DNA of 6,792 nucleotides, from positions 1 to 6,792 of the forward strand of contig JABMPV010000453.1 of the NCBI GenBank assembly GCA_013202595.1, in the 5' to 3' direction. The translations under genes and the position numbers were made by a program. The stretch comes from a bacterium (GTDB lineage Bacteria; Actinomycetota; Acidimicrobiia; Spongiisociales; UBA11373). Positions 1 through 6,230 of the stretch are shown here, piece by piece. Positions within the stretch are counted from its first letter, which is position 1. The number at the start of each line of letters is the position of its first letter. A model generated the notes under the pieces. It was not told the DNA's origin. It saw only the letters and a list, made by a program, of their open reading frames with translations, and searched no databases.

Positions 1-687
1 GCCGGGGCCGATGTCATCAAGGTCGCCACCAGTGGCGGCGTGCTGTCACCGCGCGACGATCCTCGTCATGCCCACTTTGGAGCCGATGAGTTGGATGTCC
101 TGGTTGCCGAGGCCACATCGGCAGGGATCTGGGTGATGGCCCACGCCCAGGCGGTCGATGGCATCAAGAACGCGGTCCGGGCCGGGATCCGATCCATCGA
201 GCACGGCATCTACCTCGACGACGAGGCAATCCAGATGATGCTGGACAAGGGCACCTGGCTGGTGCCGACGCTCGTCGCTCCCACCGGCGTCCTGAAGGCG
301 GCCGAGATGGGGGCAAGGATCCCCGAGGCCTCGCTGCGCAAGGCTGCCGAGGTCATCGAGATCCACAAGGACTCATTCCGCCGGGCGGTCGAGGCCGGGG
401 TCAAGGTGGCCATGGGCACCGACGCGGCGGTGGTCCCTCACGGCACCAATCTCGACGAGTTGGCGCTCATGTACGCCGGGGGGATGACCCCCGAAGACGT
501 TCTCGTCGCGACCACTCGCAGTGCGGCTGAGTTGCTCGGTGTCGAGAGTGACTCCGGCACGATCGAGGTCGGCAAGCGGGCAGATCTGGTTGCCGTCGCC
601 GGCGATCCCCTCGCCTTCGACGGCTACAGGGAGCGCATCAGCGGCGTCTGGCAGTCCGGAGTGCTCGTATCGGGCGAGGCTTCCTGA
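1..687 (+). CDS. Metal-dependent amidohydrolase, imidazolonepropionase/prolidase-like (C-terminal part)
   Basis: This is the C-terminal 228 residues of an amidohydrolase-superfamily enzyme; frame 1 is open from base 1 and the gene begins upstream of the window. Visible active-site elements in order are VIKV with Lys7 (the likely carboxylated metal-bridging lysine), His48 in MAHAQA and His68 in SIEHG (metal ligands), and Asp141 in GTDAA (catalytic aspartate). They are followed by the C-terminal TIEVGKRADLV segment that closes the small beta domain. The first metal motif (HxH) would lie in the missing part. Family members are about 400 aa, so slightly more than half is present. Relatives hydrolyse cyclic amides or Xaa-Pro/Xaa-Arg dipeptides, probably in the cytoplasm. 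The exact substrate cannot be read from this fragment. A dipeptidase would fit the amino-acid importer downstream, but that link is inference. The apparent GTG start at base 40 is internal, because conserved sequence continues upstream of it. Confidence 0.88.
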   Translation, partial: AGADVIKVATSGGVLSPRDDPRHAHFGADELDVLVAEATSAGIWVMAHAQAVDGIKNAVRAGIRSIEHGIYLDDEAIQMMLDKGTWLVPTLVAPTGVLKAAEMGARIPEASLRKAAEVIEIHKDSFRRAVEAGVKVAMGTDAAVVPHGTNLDELALMYAGGMTPEDVLVATTRSAAELLGVESDSGTIEVGKRADLVAVAGDPLAFDGYRERISGVWQSGVLVSGEAS

Positions 688-732
688 GAAAAAGGTTCAG
701 CTGAAGCGTCCGTTGGGCCGGTCCGATGACTA

Positions 733-763
733 ATCTCCGCTGCGCTCAATCGATGCTGGAGAT
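733..763 (+). repeat. Short inverted repeat covering the yjbQ ribosome-binding site
   Basis: ATCTCC at 733-738 is complementary to GGAGAT at 758-763, with a 19-base loop. The right arm contains the GGAG Shine-Dalgarno core (758-761) that lies 8 bases before the GTG at 770. If transcription starts upstream of 733, this 6-bp helix could partly mask the ribosome-binding site. A 6-bp match could easily be chance, so the regulatory meaning is weak. The GGAG itself is the main reason for preferring the start at 770. Confidence 0.25.
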
Positions 764-769
764 CTCTCA

Positions 770-1297
770 GTGGACGAACAAGTAAGGGCAACCCGGCGCG
801 CGACCAGGCGCCCCGAGGGCACCGAGACCGTGCTCGCCGCGTCTGTCGACCCGATGATTCGCACCGAAGTGCTCCATTTCACGTCGACAGGGAGCGCCGA
901 GTTCTGGGATGTGACCGAGTTCGTCCGCGAAGTCGTCGCCCGGTCGGGCGTACGCCACGGGCAGGTCACCATTCACACCCCTCACACGACCACGTCGATC
1001 GTGCTGAACGAATCCGAGACGGGCTTCCTCAACGACTATCGCCGTTTGCTGGACTCCGTCGTGCCCGCCAACACCTACTACGAGCACGATGACCACGAGG
1101 TCAGGACCGAGAACCTCCAGGAGGACGAGTACCTCAACGGGCACTCGCACTGCAGACAACTCTTGACCGGCTCATCCTCGGTGACGGTGCCCGTGGTGGA
1201 GGGCGAAGTGCTCCTTGGGACATGGCAGAAAGTCATGTTTTTCGAGCTCGATCAGTCCCGCGAACGCCGCGTGATCGTCCACTCGCAGGGCGCCTGA
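770..1297 (+). CDS. yjbQ: YjbQ/UPF0047 family protein (secondary thiamine-phosphate synthase family)
   Basis: A small cytoplasmic protein of the YjbQ/UPF0047 fold. Signatures seen are HTPHTTTS (residues 69-76), LNE (79-81), the NGHSHCRQLLTG block (123-134) and LLGTWQKVMFFELD (148-161) near the C-terminus. E. coli YjbQ has a weak thiamine-phosphate synthase activity, which gives the family its database name. The physiological role is unsettled. The usual DGPR turn after the WQ motif reads DQSR here. I chose GTG at 770 because GGAG lies 8 bases upstream. This gives 175 aa, about 28 residues longer than the conserved domain, which starts near the in-frame ATG at 854. That ATG lacks a Shine-Dalgarno. 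A GTG at 830, 10 bases after GAGGG, is a third option. The N-terminal extension is arginine- and threonine-rich and may not be translated. The gene lies between the amidohydrolase and the transporter operon with a gap on each side, so co-transcription is uncertain. Confidence 0.85.
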   Translation: MDEQVRATRRATRRPEGTETVLAASVDPMIRTEVLHFTSTGSAEFWDVTEFVREVVARSGVRHGQVTIHTPHTTTSIVLNESETGFLNDYRRLLDSVVPANTYYEHDDHEVRTENLQEDEYLNGHSHCRQLLTGSSSVTVPVVEGEVLLGTWQKVMFFELDQSRERRVIVHSQGA

Positions 1298-1331
1298 TCT
1301 TCGCCTGAGCGCGAAATATCGGCCTCATCGT

Positions 1332-1361
1332 TTGTCGCGAGACAGTCGTTGCGACTACCTT
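1332..1361 (+). promoter_or_regulatory. Candidate promoter of the aapJQMP operon
   Basis: TTGTCG (1332-1337) and TACCTT (1356-1361) resemble the actinobacterial housekeeping -35 and TANNNT -10 boxes, with an 18-base spacer. They lie in the only gap before aapJ and predict a start near 1368, giving an untranslated leader of about 65 bases. The match is moderate and was found by eye. No transcript evidence is available. Confidence 0.3.
1334..1355 (+). promoter_or_regulatory. Inverted repeat within the candidate promoter, possible operator
   Basis: GTCGCGA (1334-1340) and TTGCGAC (1349-1355) form a dyad with six of seven positions complementary and an 8-base centre. It fills the space between the candidate -35 and -10 boxes of aapJ. 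That position would suit a repressor responding to amino-acid or nitrogen status. No regulator gene is visible in the window, and the dyad could be accidental in GC-rich DNA. Confidence 0.25.
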
Positions 1362-1375
1362 CCTGACCTATCCCC

Positions 1376-1397
1376 TCTCGCGGGGTGCTCCGCGAGA
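1376..1397 (+). other. Stem-loop in the aapJ leader
   Basis: TCTCGCGG (1376-1383) pairs perfectly with CCGCGAGA (1390-1397) around the 6-base loop GGTGCT. A G-T pair could extend the stem by one. It lies just downstream of the predicted transcription start and 20 bases before the Shine-Dalgarno site. It could therefore protect the 5' end of the mRNA or act as a control element. No T-run follows, so it is a poor intrinsic terminator for yjbQ. Confidence 0.5.
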
Positions 1398-1417
1398 TGT
1401 CGGATCAACGGAAATAC

Positions 1418-1424
1418 GGGAGGA
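1418..1424 (+). promoter_or_regulatory. Strong ribosome-binding site of aapJ
   Basis: GGGAGGA ends 9 bases before the ATG at 1434. It fixes that ATG as the start rather than the in-frame TTG at 1332. Translating from 1332 would place 34 unrelated residues ahead of the lipoprotein signal peptide. Confidence 0.85.
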
Positions 1425-1433
1425 AACAGCGCA

Positions 1434-2561
1434 ATGCTGAAGAGACTGTCCGTGCTCGTCATCGTGCTCGCAATGGTCGTCGCCGCTTGTGGCGATGACG
1501 ATGCAGAGACCACCACGACGACCGGTGCTACCCAGGAAACAACGACGACCACCGTCGCCACCACATCCGGTGGCGATGACGGCGGCCAGGCCGAAGGCGG
1601 GATCCTCGCCACGGTCCAGGCGCGTGGCGTCCTCAAGTGTGGAGTCAGCGGCTCGGCCACTGCCTTCTCGGAGCAGCAGGCTGATGGCAGCTTCACCGGC
1701 TTCGACGTCGACTACTGCCGCTACATCGCAGCTGCGGTGCTCGGCGATGCCGACGCAGTCGAATACACGGCCCTCACAGCCGCTGAGCGCTTCACTGCCG
1801 TTCAGACCGGTTCGGTCGACATTCTGATCCGCAACACCACGTGGACTCAGAGTCGCGACACCGATGTGGGCATGGACTTCGCCCCGACCACCTACTACGA
1901 CGGCCAGCAGGTCATGGCCCGCGAGAGCGCTGGATTCTCCGGGACTTCGCAGATCGCCGACCTCGAGGGCGCAATCGTCTGCACCAATGCAGGCACGACC
2001 ACTGAGAAGAACATCACAGAGACCACTGCAGCCCTCGGTGTGAACATCACACTGAACACCTTCGAGGACTACAACCAGGTCATGGACCAGTTCATCGCTG
2101 GTGCCTGTGATGCAGTGACCACTGACGGATCCGGCCTCGTCGGCCGTAAGGCCACCCAGCAGCCCGAGGGCGAGAACTGGGTGATCTTCCCGGCGGCACC
2201 GATCTCCAAGGAGCCTCTCGGCCCCGTCACCATCCAGAACGACTCGCAGTGGCTCGACGTTGCGAAGTGGGCCGTCTACTCGTCGATCATCTTCGACGAG
2301 AAGGGCATCACTTCGGCGAACGCAGCCGACATGAAGGCGACCCCGCCCGATGGCGAGATCGATCGTCTGATGGGTGGCGAGGGTGAGTTGCAGACGGCAA
2401 TGGGCCTCAACGCTGATGCGTGGTTCCAGGCTCTGTCGCAGGTCGGCAACTACGACGAGATCTACGCCCGCAACCTGAACCCTGTGGGCCTCGTGCGGGA
2501 GGGAAGCCTCAACGCCTCCTTCCTCAACGGTGGCCTGATCTTCGCGCCCCCGGCGCGCTGA
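1434..2561 (+). CDS. aapJ: AapJ-like polar/general L-amino-acid ABC transporter substrate-binding lipoprotein
   Basis: The extracytoplasmic solute receptor of the importer (375 aa). A lipoprotein signal peptide spans residues 1-18: MLKR, a hydrophobic core, then lipobox VVAAC with Cys19 as the lipidation site. A Thr/Asp/Gly-rich spacer (20-56) tethers the domain to the membrane. The periplasmic-binding fold starts at about residue 57. AapJ-type landmarks are GVLKCGVS (65-72), TGFDVDYCRYIAAA (88-101), ERFTAVQTGSVDIL (118-131), RNTTWTQSRD (133-142), YYDGQ (154-158) and ACDAVTTDGSGL (224-235). The C-terminus runs YDEIYARN to GGLIFAPP. R141-D142 and D231 are likely to take part in binding the amino and carboxylate groups, by analogy with the family. 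Mature-domain cysteines C69, C95, C183 and C225 match positions I recall as conserved in AapJ and may form two disulfides. It delivers substrate to AapQM. Related proteins bind a broad range of L-amino acids; specificity here is inferred. Confidence 0.93.
   Translation: MLKRLSVLVIVLAMVVAACGDDDAETTTTTGATQETTTTTVATTSGGDDGGQAEGGILATVQARGVLKCGVSGSATAFSEQQADGSFTGFDVDYCRYIAAAVLGDADAVEYTALTAAERFTAVQTGSVDILIRNTTWTQSRDTDVGMDFAPTTYYDGQQVMARESAGFSGTSQIADLEGAIVCTNAGTTTEKNITETTAALGVNITLNTFEDYNQVMDQFIAGACDAVTTDGSGLVGRKATQQPEGENWVIFPAAPISKEPLGPVTIQNDSQWLDVAKWAVYSSIIFDEKGITSANAADMKATPPDGEIDRLMGGEGELQTAMGLNADAWFQALSQVGNYDEIYARNLNPVGLVREGSLNASFLNGGLIFAPPAR
1506..1565 (+). repeat. Imperfect 30-bp tandem repeat coding the Thr-rich lipoprotein spacer
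   Basis: Two adjacent 30-base units encode ETTTTTGATQ (AapJ residues 25-34) and ETTTTTVATT (35-44). The second differs mainly at synonymous positions and at the three residues that vary. The stretch is A/C-rich low complexity inside aapJ, forms the flexible spacer after lipidated Cys19, and probably varies in length between related strains. Confidence 0.7.
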
Positions 2562-2575
2562 CCCGGAAGTGACGG

Positions 2576-2604
2576 AGAGGGGGGTGCCCCGGGCACCCCC
2601 CTCT
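2576..2604 (+). other. Perfect palindromic hairpin between aapJ and aapQ (mRNA stabiliser/attenuator)
   Basis: A perfect 14-bp-arm dyad is centred on base 2590. The left arm runs AGAGGGGGGTGCCC and the right arm is its exact complement; sterically, a 12-bp stem with a 5-base loop is likely. It starts 15 bases after the aapJ stop codon. No T-tract follows (next bases TACCGCCC), so full factor-independent termination is unlikely. Such intercistronic hairpins after binding-protein genes, as in malE-malF, protect the upstream mRNA or partly stop transcription, keeping the receptor in excess over the permeases. That role is inferred here. Confidence 0.75.
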
Positions 2605-2654
2605 ACCGCCCATCCCCGTAAGGGGCTTCTAGCGAAAGGGCTTCCGGGCGCACC

Positions 2655-4211
2655 ATGTCGGTCGAGGTCGACAGACCCACTGAGTATCACAAGCGGGTTC
2701 CCCCGTGGAGGAACGTCACGTTCCTCAAGTGGGCCGCTCAGATCGTGGTGCTCTTCGCCGTGATCGGCGTCGGTGTGATCCTCTACCGGCAGGGGGCCAG
2801 CAACCTCGCTGAACGGGACATCGACGTCTCGTTCGACTTCCTCAAGGATCCCCCCGGGATCGCTCTGGCCGAGGGCATCGACACCAGGCCGGCAACCGCA
2901 GGTCGTGCCATCTTCGTCGGCATCGTCAACATGCTGCGGGTCTCGATCGCCGGCATCTTCGCAGCAACCATTCTCGGCGTCATCCTCGGCGTGGCCCGCC
3001 TGTCACGCAACTGGATCGTCAACAAGATCGCCACGGTCTACATCGAGACGATCCGCAACATCCCACTCCTCGTCCAGATCATCTTCTGGGGAGCAGTCGT
3101 CACCATCGGGCTCCCCGATATCGGCCTCGATGCAGGGCCCATCGGCTGTTCGGTTCCGGGAGATGGCTGTGAGGGCTGGCTCTTCGTGTCGAATCGCGGC
3201 TTCTCGTTCGCATGGTTCTTCCCCTACACGGGGTTCTGGCAGTGGGCTGCGTTCGTCGCAGTAGGCATCGTCGTCTCCGTTGCCGTGTTCCGCTGGCGCA
3301 TCCGGCTCAAGGAGGACCGCGGGGCCGAGACGTACGCAATCACGTGGGGAACCCTCACCGTCGTGGCCTTCATGGTCGTCGGCTGGTTCGCTCATCCCGT
3401 CATGGGTTGGCTCGGAGCGGTGTTCGGGAGCCTCGAGCATCTGTTCGATTGGCTGCCCACCATCGCTCTGCAGTTGCTCCTGGCCGGGGTCTCACTGGCG
3501 ATCTCTGCTCTGTGGGTCAAGGGCTTCCTCGACAGCCGGCGCACCCCTGCCGGTCTCGCAAAGCTCACAGACGACGACTACTTCCGGATCGTCTCGGCCG
3601 GTCTCATCGGGATCATCGGAGCGGTCGTATTCATGCTCCTGGCCGGCATCTCCGACTTCATCCTCGATGCCGGACGGGACCTCTGGACCGTCGCGGCGGA
3701 CAAGTTCGAATTCGGCCGCACCGGTTCACCTCTCAAGCTGAGCCGGCCGACCCTCGAGCAACCGGCCAACTTCCCCAACTACGGGCCCACCGGTCTCCAG
3801 ATGTCCAAGCTGTTCGTCCCCGTTTTCATTGGCGTGACCCTCTATACGGCCGCATTCATCGCAGAGGTCGTGCGTGGCGGCATCCTGGCCATCAACAAGG
3901 GCCAGACCGAAGCCGGCCTCGCGGTAGGTCTCCACCGCAGCCAGTTGCTGCGCTTCATCATCCTGCCCCAGGCATTCCGGATCATCCTGCCGCCGATGGG
4001 CAACCAGTACCTCAACCTCGCCAAGAACACATCGCTGGGCATCGCGGTGGCATACCCCGAAGTGGTAGCGGTGGGGCAGACCATTTACAACCAGACCGGT
4101 GCGACGATCCCCGTCGTTGCTCTCTGGATGCTGTTCTACGTGTCGGTGAGCCTCTTCATCTCATCGATCGTCAACTGGTACAACCGTCGCATGAAACTGG
4201 TGGAGCGCTAG
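2655..4211 (+). CDS. aapQ: AapQ-like amino-acid ABC transporter permease with enlarged central insertion
   Basis: A membrane subunit of the importer (518 aa). The N-terminal block matches AapQ: a membrane segment at about 25-44, then RAIFVGIVNMLRVS and the following helix (84-113), and the TVYIETIRNIPLLVQIIFW helix (127-145). SNRGF (179-183) is also AapQ-like. The C-terminal half has TLYTAAFIAEVVRGGI (395-410) and an EAA loop starting TEAGLAVG (418-425) and ending IILPQA (435-440), the contact site for the ATPase. NQYLNLAKNTSLGIAVAY (450-467) follows. Between about 190 and 385 lies an insertion with hydrophobic segments near 195-212, 229-247, 270-287 and 312-332. Rhizobial AapQ is about 400 aa, so this form is long. 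C165 and C172 sit in a loop and could pair. In-frame TAA at 2619 with no start codon before 2655 limits the start. The Shine-Dalgarno is poor (GGGCG only 4 bases upstream). Confidence 0.92.
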   Translation: MSVEVDRPTEYHKRVPPWRNVTFLKWAAQIVVLFAVIGVGVILYRQGASNLAERDIDVSFDFLKDPPGIALAEGIDTRPATAGRAIFVGIVNMLRVSIAGIFAATILGVILGVARLSRNWIVNKIATVYIETIRNIPLLVQIIFWGAVVTIGLPDIGLDAGPIGCSVPGDGCEGWLFVSNRGFSFAWFFPYTGFWQWAAFVAVGIVVSVAVFRWRIRLKEDRGAETYAITWGTLTVVAFMVVGWFAHPVMGWLGAVFGSLEHLFDWLPTIALQLLLAGVSLAISALWVKGFLDSRRTPAGLAKLTDDDYFRIVSAGLIGIIGAVVFMLLAGISDFILDAGRDLWTVAADKFEFGRTGSPLKLSRPTLEQPANFPNYGPTGLQMSKLFVPVFIGVTLYTAAFIAEVVRGGILAINKGQTEAGLAVGLHRSQLLRFIILPQAFRIILPPMGNQYLNLAKNTSLGIAVAYPEVVAVGQTIYNQTGATIPVVALWMLFYVSVSLFISSIVNWYNRRMKLVER

Positions 4212-4214
4212 ATG
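4202..4214 (+). promoter_or_regulatory. aapQ-aapM stop/start junction with embedded Shine-Dalgarno
   Basis: GGAG (4202-4205) lies inside the last codons of aapQ. Its TAG stop (4209-4211) is followed with no gap by the aapM ATG (4212-4214), 6 bases after GGAG. This suggests translational coupling, which suits two permeases needed in equal amounts. Confidence 0.75.
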
Positions 4215-6218
4215 ACAACCAACGACGTCTTCGAACTCCACGACCCGGATATCGCTCCCGAGCCGCCGCCGAAGGGGCCGCGGGTATGGGCCGCCGACAA
4301 TCTGTTCTCGTCGCCCGCCAGTTCGGTGTTCACGCTGCTGGCGATCGGCGTGGTGATCCTCTTCATCAAGTCGATCCTCGGGTTCATCATGGACGACGGC
4401 CGCCGGTGGGAATCGGTGTTCACCAACATGAAGCTCTACATGACCCAGTCGTACCCGGCGGATCAGTACGTCAGGGTGTGGGTCTCCCTCGGCGTCGTGG
4501 TCGGTCTGGCGACGGCCTCGCTGGCTGCATGGCGCAGCGGGGGTCAGATCACGGTTCGCACGATCGTGCGCACGGTGTTCGTGATCGGCGCGTCGGTGGT
4601 GGGTCTTGCCGTCATCTCGGCCGACCTCACCGCCGTGCGGGTCACGCTGGCACTCGCGGCAGCGATCGGCGGCTTGTTCCTCGCAGTGACGTCCTCCGGT
4701 GTCCTCGAGGGCTCCTACCGCCCGCAGCGCATCATCGGATCCGTCTTCTTCGGCCTGTTCTCCCTTGTCGGGGTGGTGGTCACTTATGTGGCCGTCGCGG
4801 GTTCGACGAGCTGGTCCATCCCACCGTCGTGGTACCTGTCCTTCGGCGCCATCGCCGCGGCGGCGTGTATCACTCTGAAGATCCTGGGCGACCGGGCGAA
4901 GACGACGGAGGTGCACTCGCTGCTGGTGGTGGTCGGCGTGGCCGCCCTCATCATCGGTTCGCTATGGGTAGCTCCCTACGGCCAATACACCTTCGTCGAC
5001 GGCCAGGTCGGCTACGCGTCCGGTACGGTCGCCAAGACCACCAGCGGCCCCTGGACCATGATGCTCATCGTGGGTGTCGCCATCTACTTCGGCATCAAGG
5101 CACTCACCAGAAGCGATGCAGTCGCCAAGATCGCCCGGCGCATCCTGGTGTTCGGTTGGATTCTGTCGCTGCCGGTGATCGTCCTGCTGATCCTCCGCGA
5201 TCCCGATTTCTCGCCAGAGGTCGAAGGCGGCGGACTGGACTTCCTCGTCGGCACGGACGTGTGGGCTCTGCTGATCTTCGCTCTCGCTGGTGGAGCGGTC
5301 CTTGCCGTGCTGTCGCTGCAGCGACTTGGCGAGCTCGCCAGGGTCGTGGCGGCGATCCTGTTCATCGGCTCCATCCTGCTGTGGCTGTGGCCGATGCCAA
5401 TCCGCTTCCGGCTGATGGCCTTCATCTTCTCCCTGTTTGCGATCGGTGCCCAAACGTTTGTGAGCGACGCGAGAAGCCGGGTTCGATACGTCCTCATCTG
5501 GGTGGCCTATGCCGCCCTCCTCATCTACTTCTTCGCAGCGCTGAATACCCCGTCGAGCCTGCAGATCCAGGCGAAGTCGTTCCTTGGCGGCTTGACCCTC
5601 ACATTCGTCCTGGCGCTCACCTCGATCTTCCTGTCGTTCCCGATCGGTGTCGTGATGGCGCTCGGACGGACCTCGACGATGCCGGTCTTCAGGGTGCTGT
5701 CGACGATGTATATCGAGCTGGTGCGAGGTGTGCCCTTCATCACCATCCTCATCTTCTTCGACCTCATCCTCGTGCTGTTCTTACCGAAGGGACTCGAGTT
5801 CGATGCCGTGACGCTCGCCATTCTCGGTGGGACCCTCTTCTCGGGTGCCTACCTGGCCGAGAACGTCCGGGGAGGGCTCCAGTCGATCCCGCGTGGTCAG
5901 TACGAGGCGGCCAGCGCCACAGGTCTGTCCACACTGCAGTTGACGGTGTTCATCGTGCTGCCCCAGGCGCTGCGCGCCGTCGTGCCTGCCCTGGTCGGCC
6001 AGACCATTGCGATCTTCAAGGACACCTCGCTGGTCGCCATCATCGGCTTGTTCGATTTCCTCTTCATTGCAGACAAGGTGATCCCGGCCCAGACCGTGTT
6101 CCTCGGAGCCAAGCTCGAGAACATCGTGTTCATCGCGGCGGTCTACTGGATCTTCACATTCAGCTTCTCTCGTGCGAGCTTGCGGATCGAGCGCAAGCTC
6201 GGCCTCGGGGAACGGTAA
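4212..6218 (+). CDS. aapM: AapM-like amino-acid ABC transporter permease with very large hydrophobic insertion
   Basis: The second membrane subunit (668 aa), the likely partner of AapQ. Residues 25-107 look like the AapM N-terminus: VWAADNLFSSP (25-35), a membrane segment at 38-58, then SYPADQYVRVWVSL (80-93). The transport core is C-terminal (about 454-668): FLGGLTLTF, IELVRGVPFITILIFF and AYLAENVRGGLQSIP. A canonical EAA loop begins at E565 (EAASATG) and ends IVLP (581-584). FKDTSLVAIIGLFDFLF and the VYWIFTFSFSRASLRIERKLG tail complete it. Between these blocks, about 110-445, hydrophobic segments lie near 117-137, 142-160, 174-196, 207-222, 237-253, 282-298, 308-328, 350-368, 376-393, 398-416 and 424-443. 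Rhizobial AapM is about 380 aa, so some 280 residues are extra. I do not recognise a known domain in the insertion. It contains no stop codon, frameshift or composition change, so I treat it as one intact gene. Confidence 0.92.
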   Translation: MTTNDVFELHDPDIAPEPPPKGPRVWAADNLFSSPASSVFTLLAIGVVILFIKSILGFIMDDGRRWESVFTNMKLYMTQSYPADQYVRVWVSLGVVVGLATASLAAWRSGGQITVRTIVRTVFVIGASVVGLAVISADLTAVRVTLALAAAIGGLFLAVTSSGVLEGSYRPQRIIGSVFFGLFSLVGVVVTYVAVAGSTSWSIPPSWYLSFGAIAAAACITLKILGDRAKTTEVHSLLVVVGVAALIIGSLWVAPYGQYTFVDGQVGYASGTVAKTTSGPWTMMLIVGVAIYFGIKALTRSDAVAKIARRILVFGWILSLPVIVLLILRDPDFSPEVEGGGLDFLVGTDVWALLIFALAGGAVLAVLSLQRLGELARVVAAILFIGSILLWLWPMPIRFRLMAFIFSLFAIGAQTFVSDARSRVRYVLIWVAYAALLIYFFAALNTPSSLQIQAKSFLGGLTLTFVLALTSIFLSFPIGVVMALGRTSTMPVFRVLSTMYIELVRGVPFITILIFFDLILVLFLPKGLEFDAVTLAILGGTLFSGAYLAENVRGGLQSIPRGQYEAASATGLSTLQLTVFIVLPQALRAVVPALVGQTIAIFKDTSLVAIIGLFDFLFIADKVIPAQTVFLGAKLENIVFIAAVYWIFTFSFSRASLRIERKLGLGER

Positions 6219-6222
6219 GGAG
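6217..6222 (+). promoter_or_regulatory. Ribosome-binding site of aapP
   Basis: AAGGAG overlaps the TAA stop of aapM and ends 8 bases before the ATG at 6231. It supports that start and shows that aapP follows aapM in the same transcript. Confidence 0.8.
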
Positions 6223-6230
6223 ACACCCTC

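Noticed and set aside
731..736. TAATCT as a -10 box for yjbQ
   Set aside because: It fits TANNNT, but no -35-like hexamer lies 16-18 bases upstream. TTGGGC at 713-718 is too close (12 bases).
1286..1320. Terminator after yjbQ
   Set aside because: Only a short direct repeat of CGCCTGA (1291-1297 and 1302-1308) and weak local pairing are present, with no stable stem and no T-run.
1332..1433. In-frame TTG start extending AapJ by 34 residues
   Set aside because: It would bury the lipoprotein signal peptide and run through the leader stem-loop. ATG 1434 has GGGAGGA at ideal spacing.
1368..2690. 440-residue open frame on the minus strand opposite aapJ
   Set aside because: It mirrors aapJ codons and has no recognisable motif. 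aapJ on the plus strand has a signal peptide, family motifs and a strong Shine-Dalgarno.
4161..4916. 251-residue minus-strand open frame opposite the aapQ-aapM junction
   Set aside because: Its composition is rich in His, Arg, Asp and Glu, the antisense image of hydrophobic membrane codons. No start signal or family match is seen.
4212..6218. aapM as a fusion or frameshift join of two separate genes
   Set aside because: The frame is continuous with no internal stop. The N-terminal block already resembles AapM and the C-terminus is the AapM core, so an insertion within one gene explains it better than a gene fusion.
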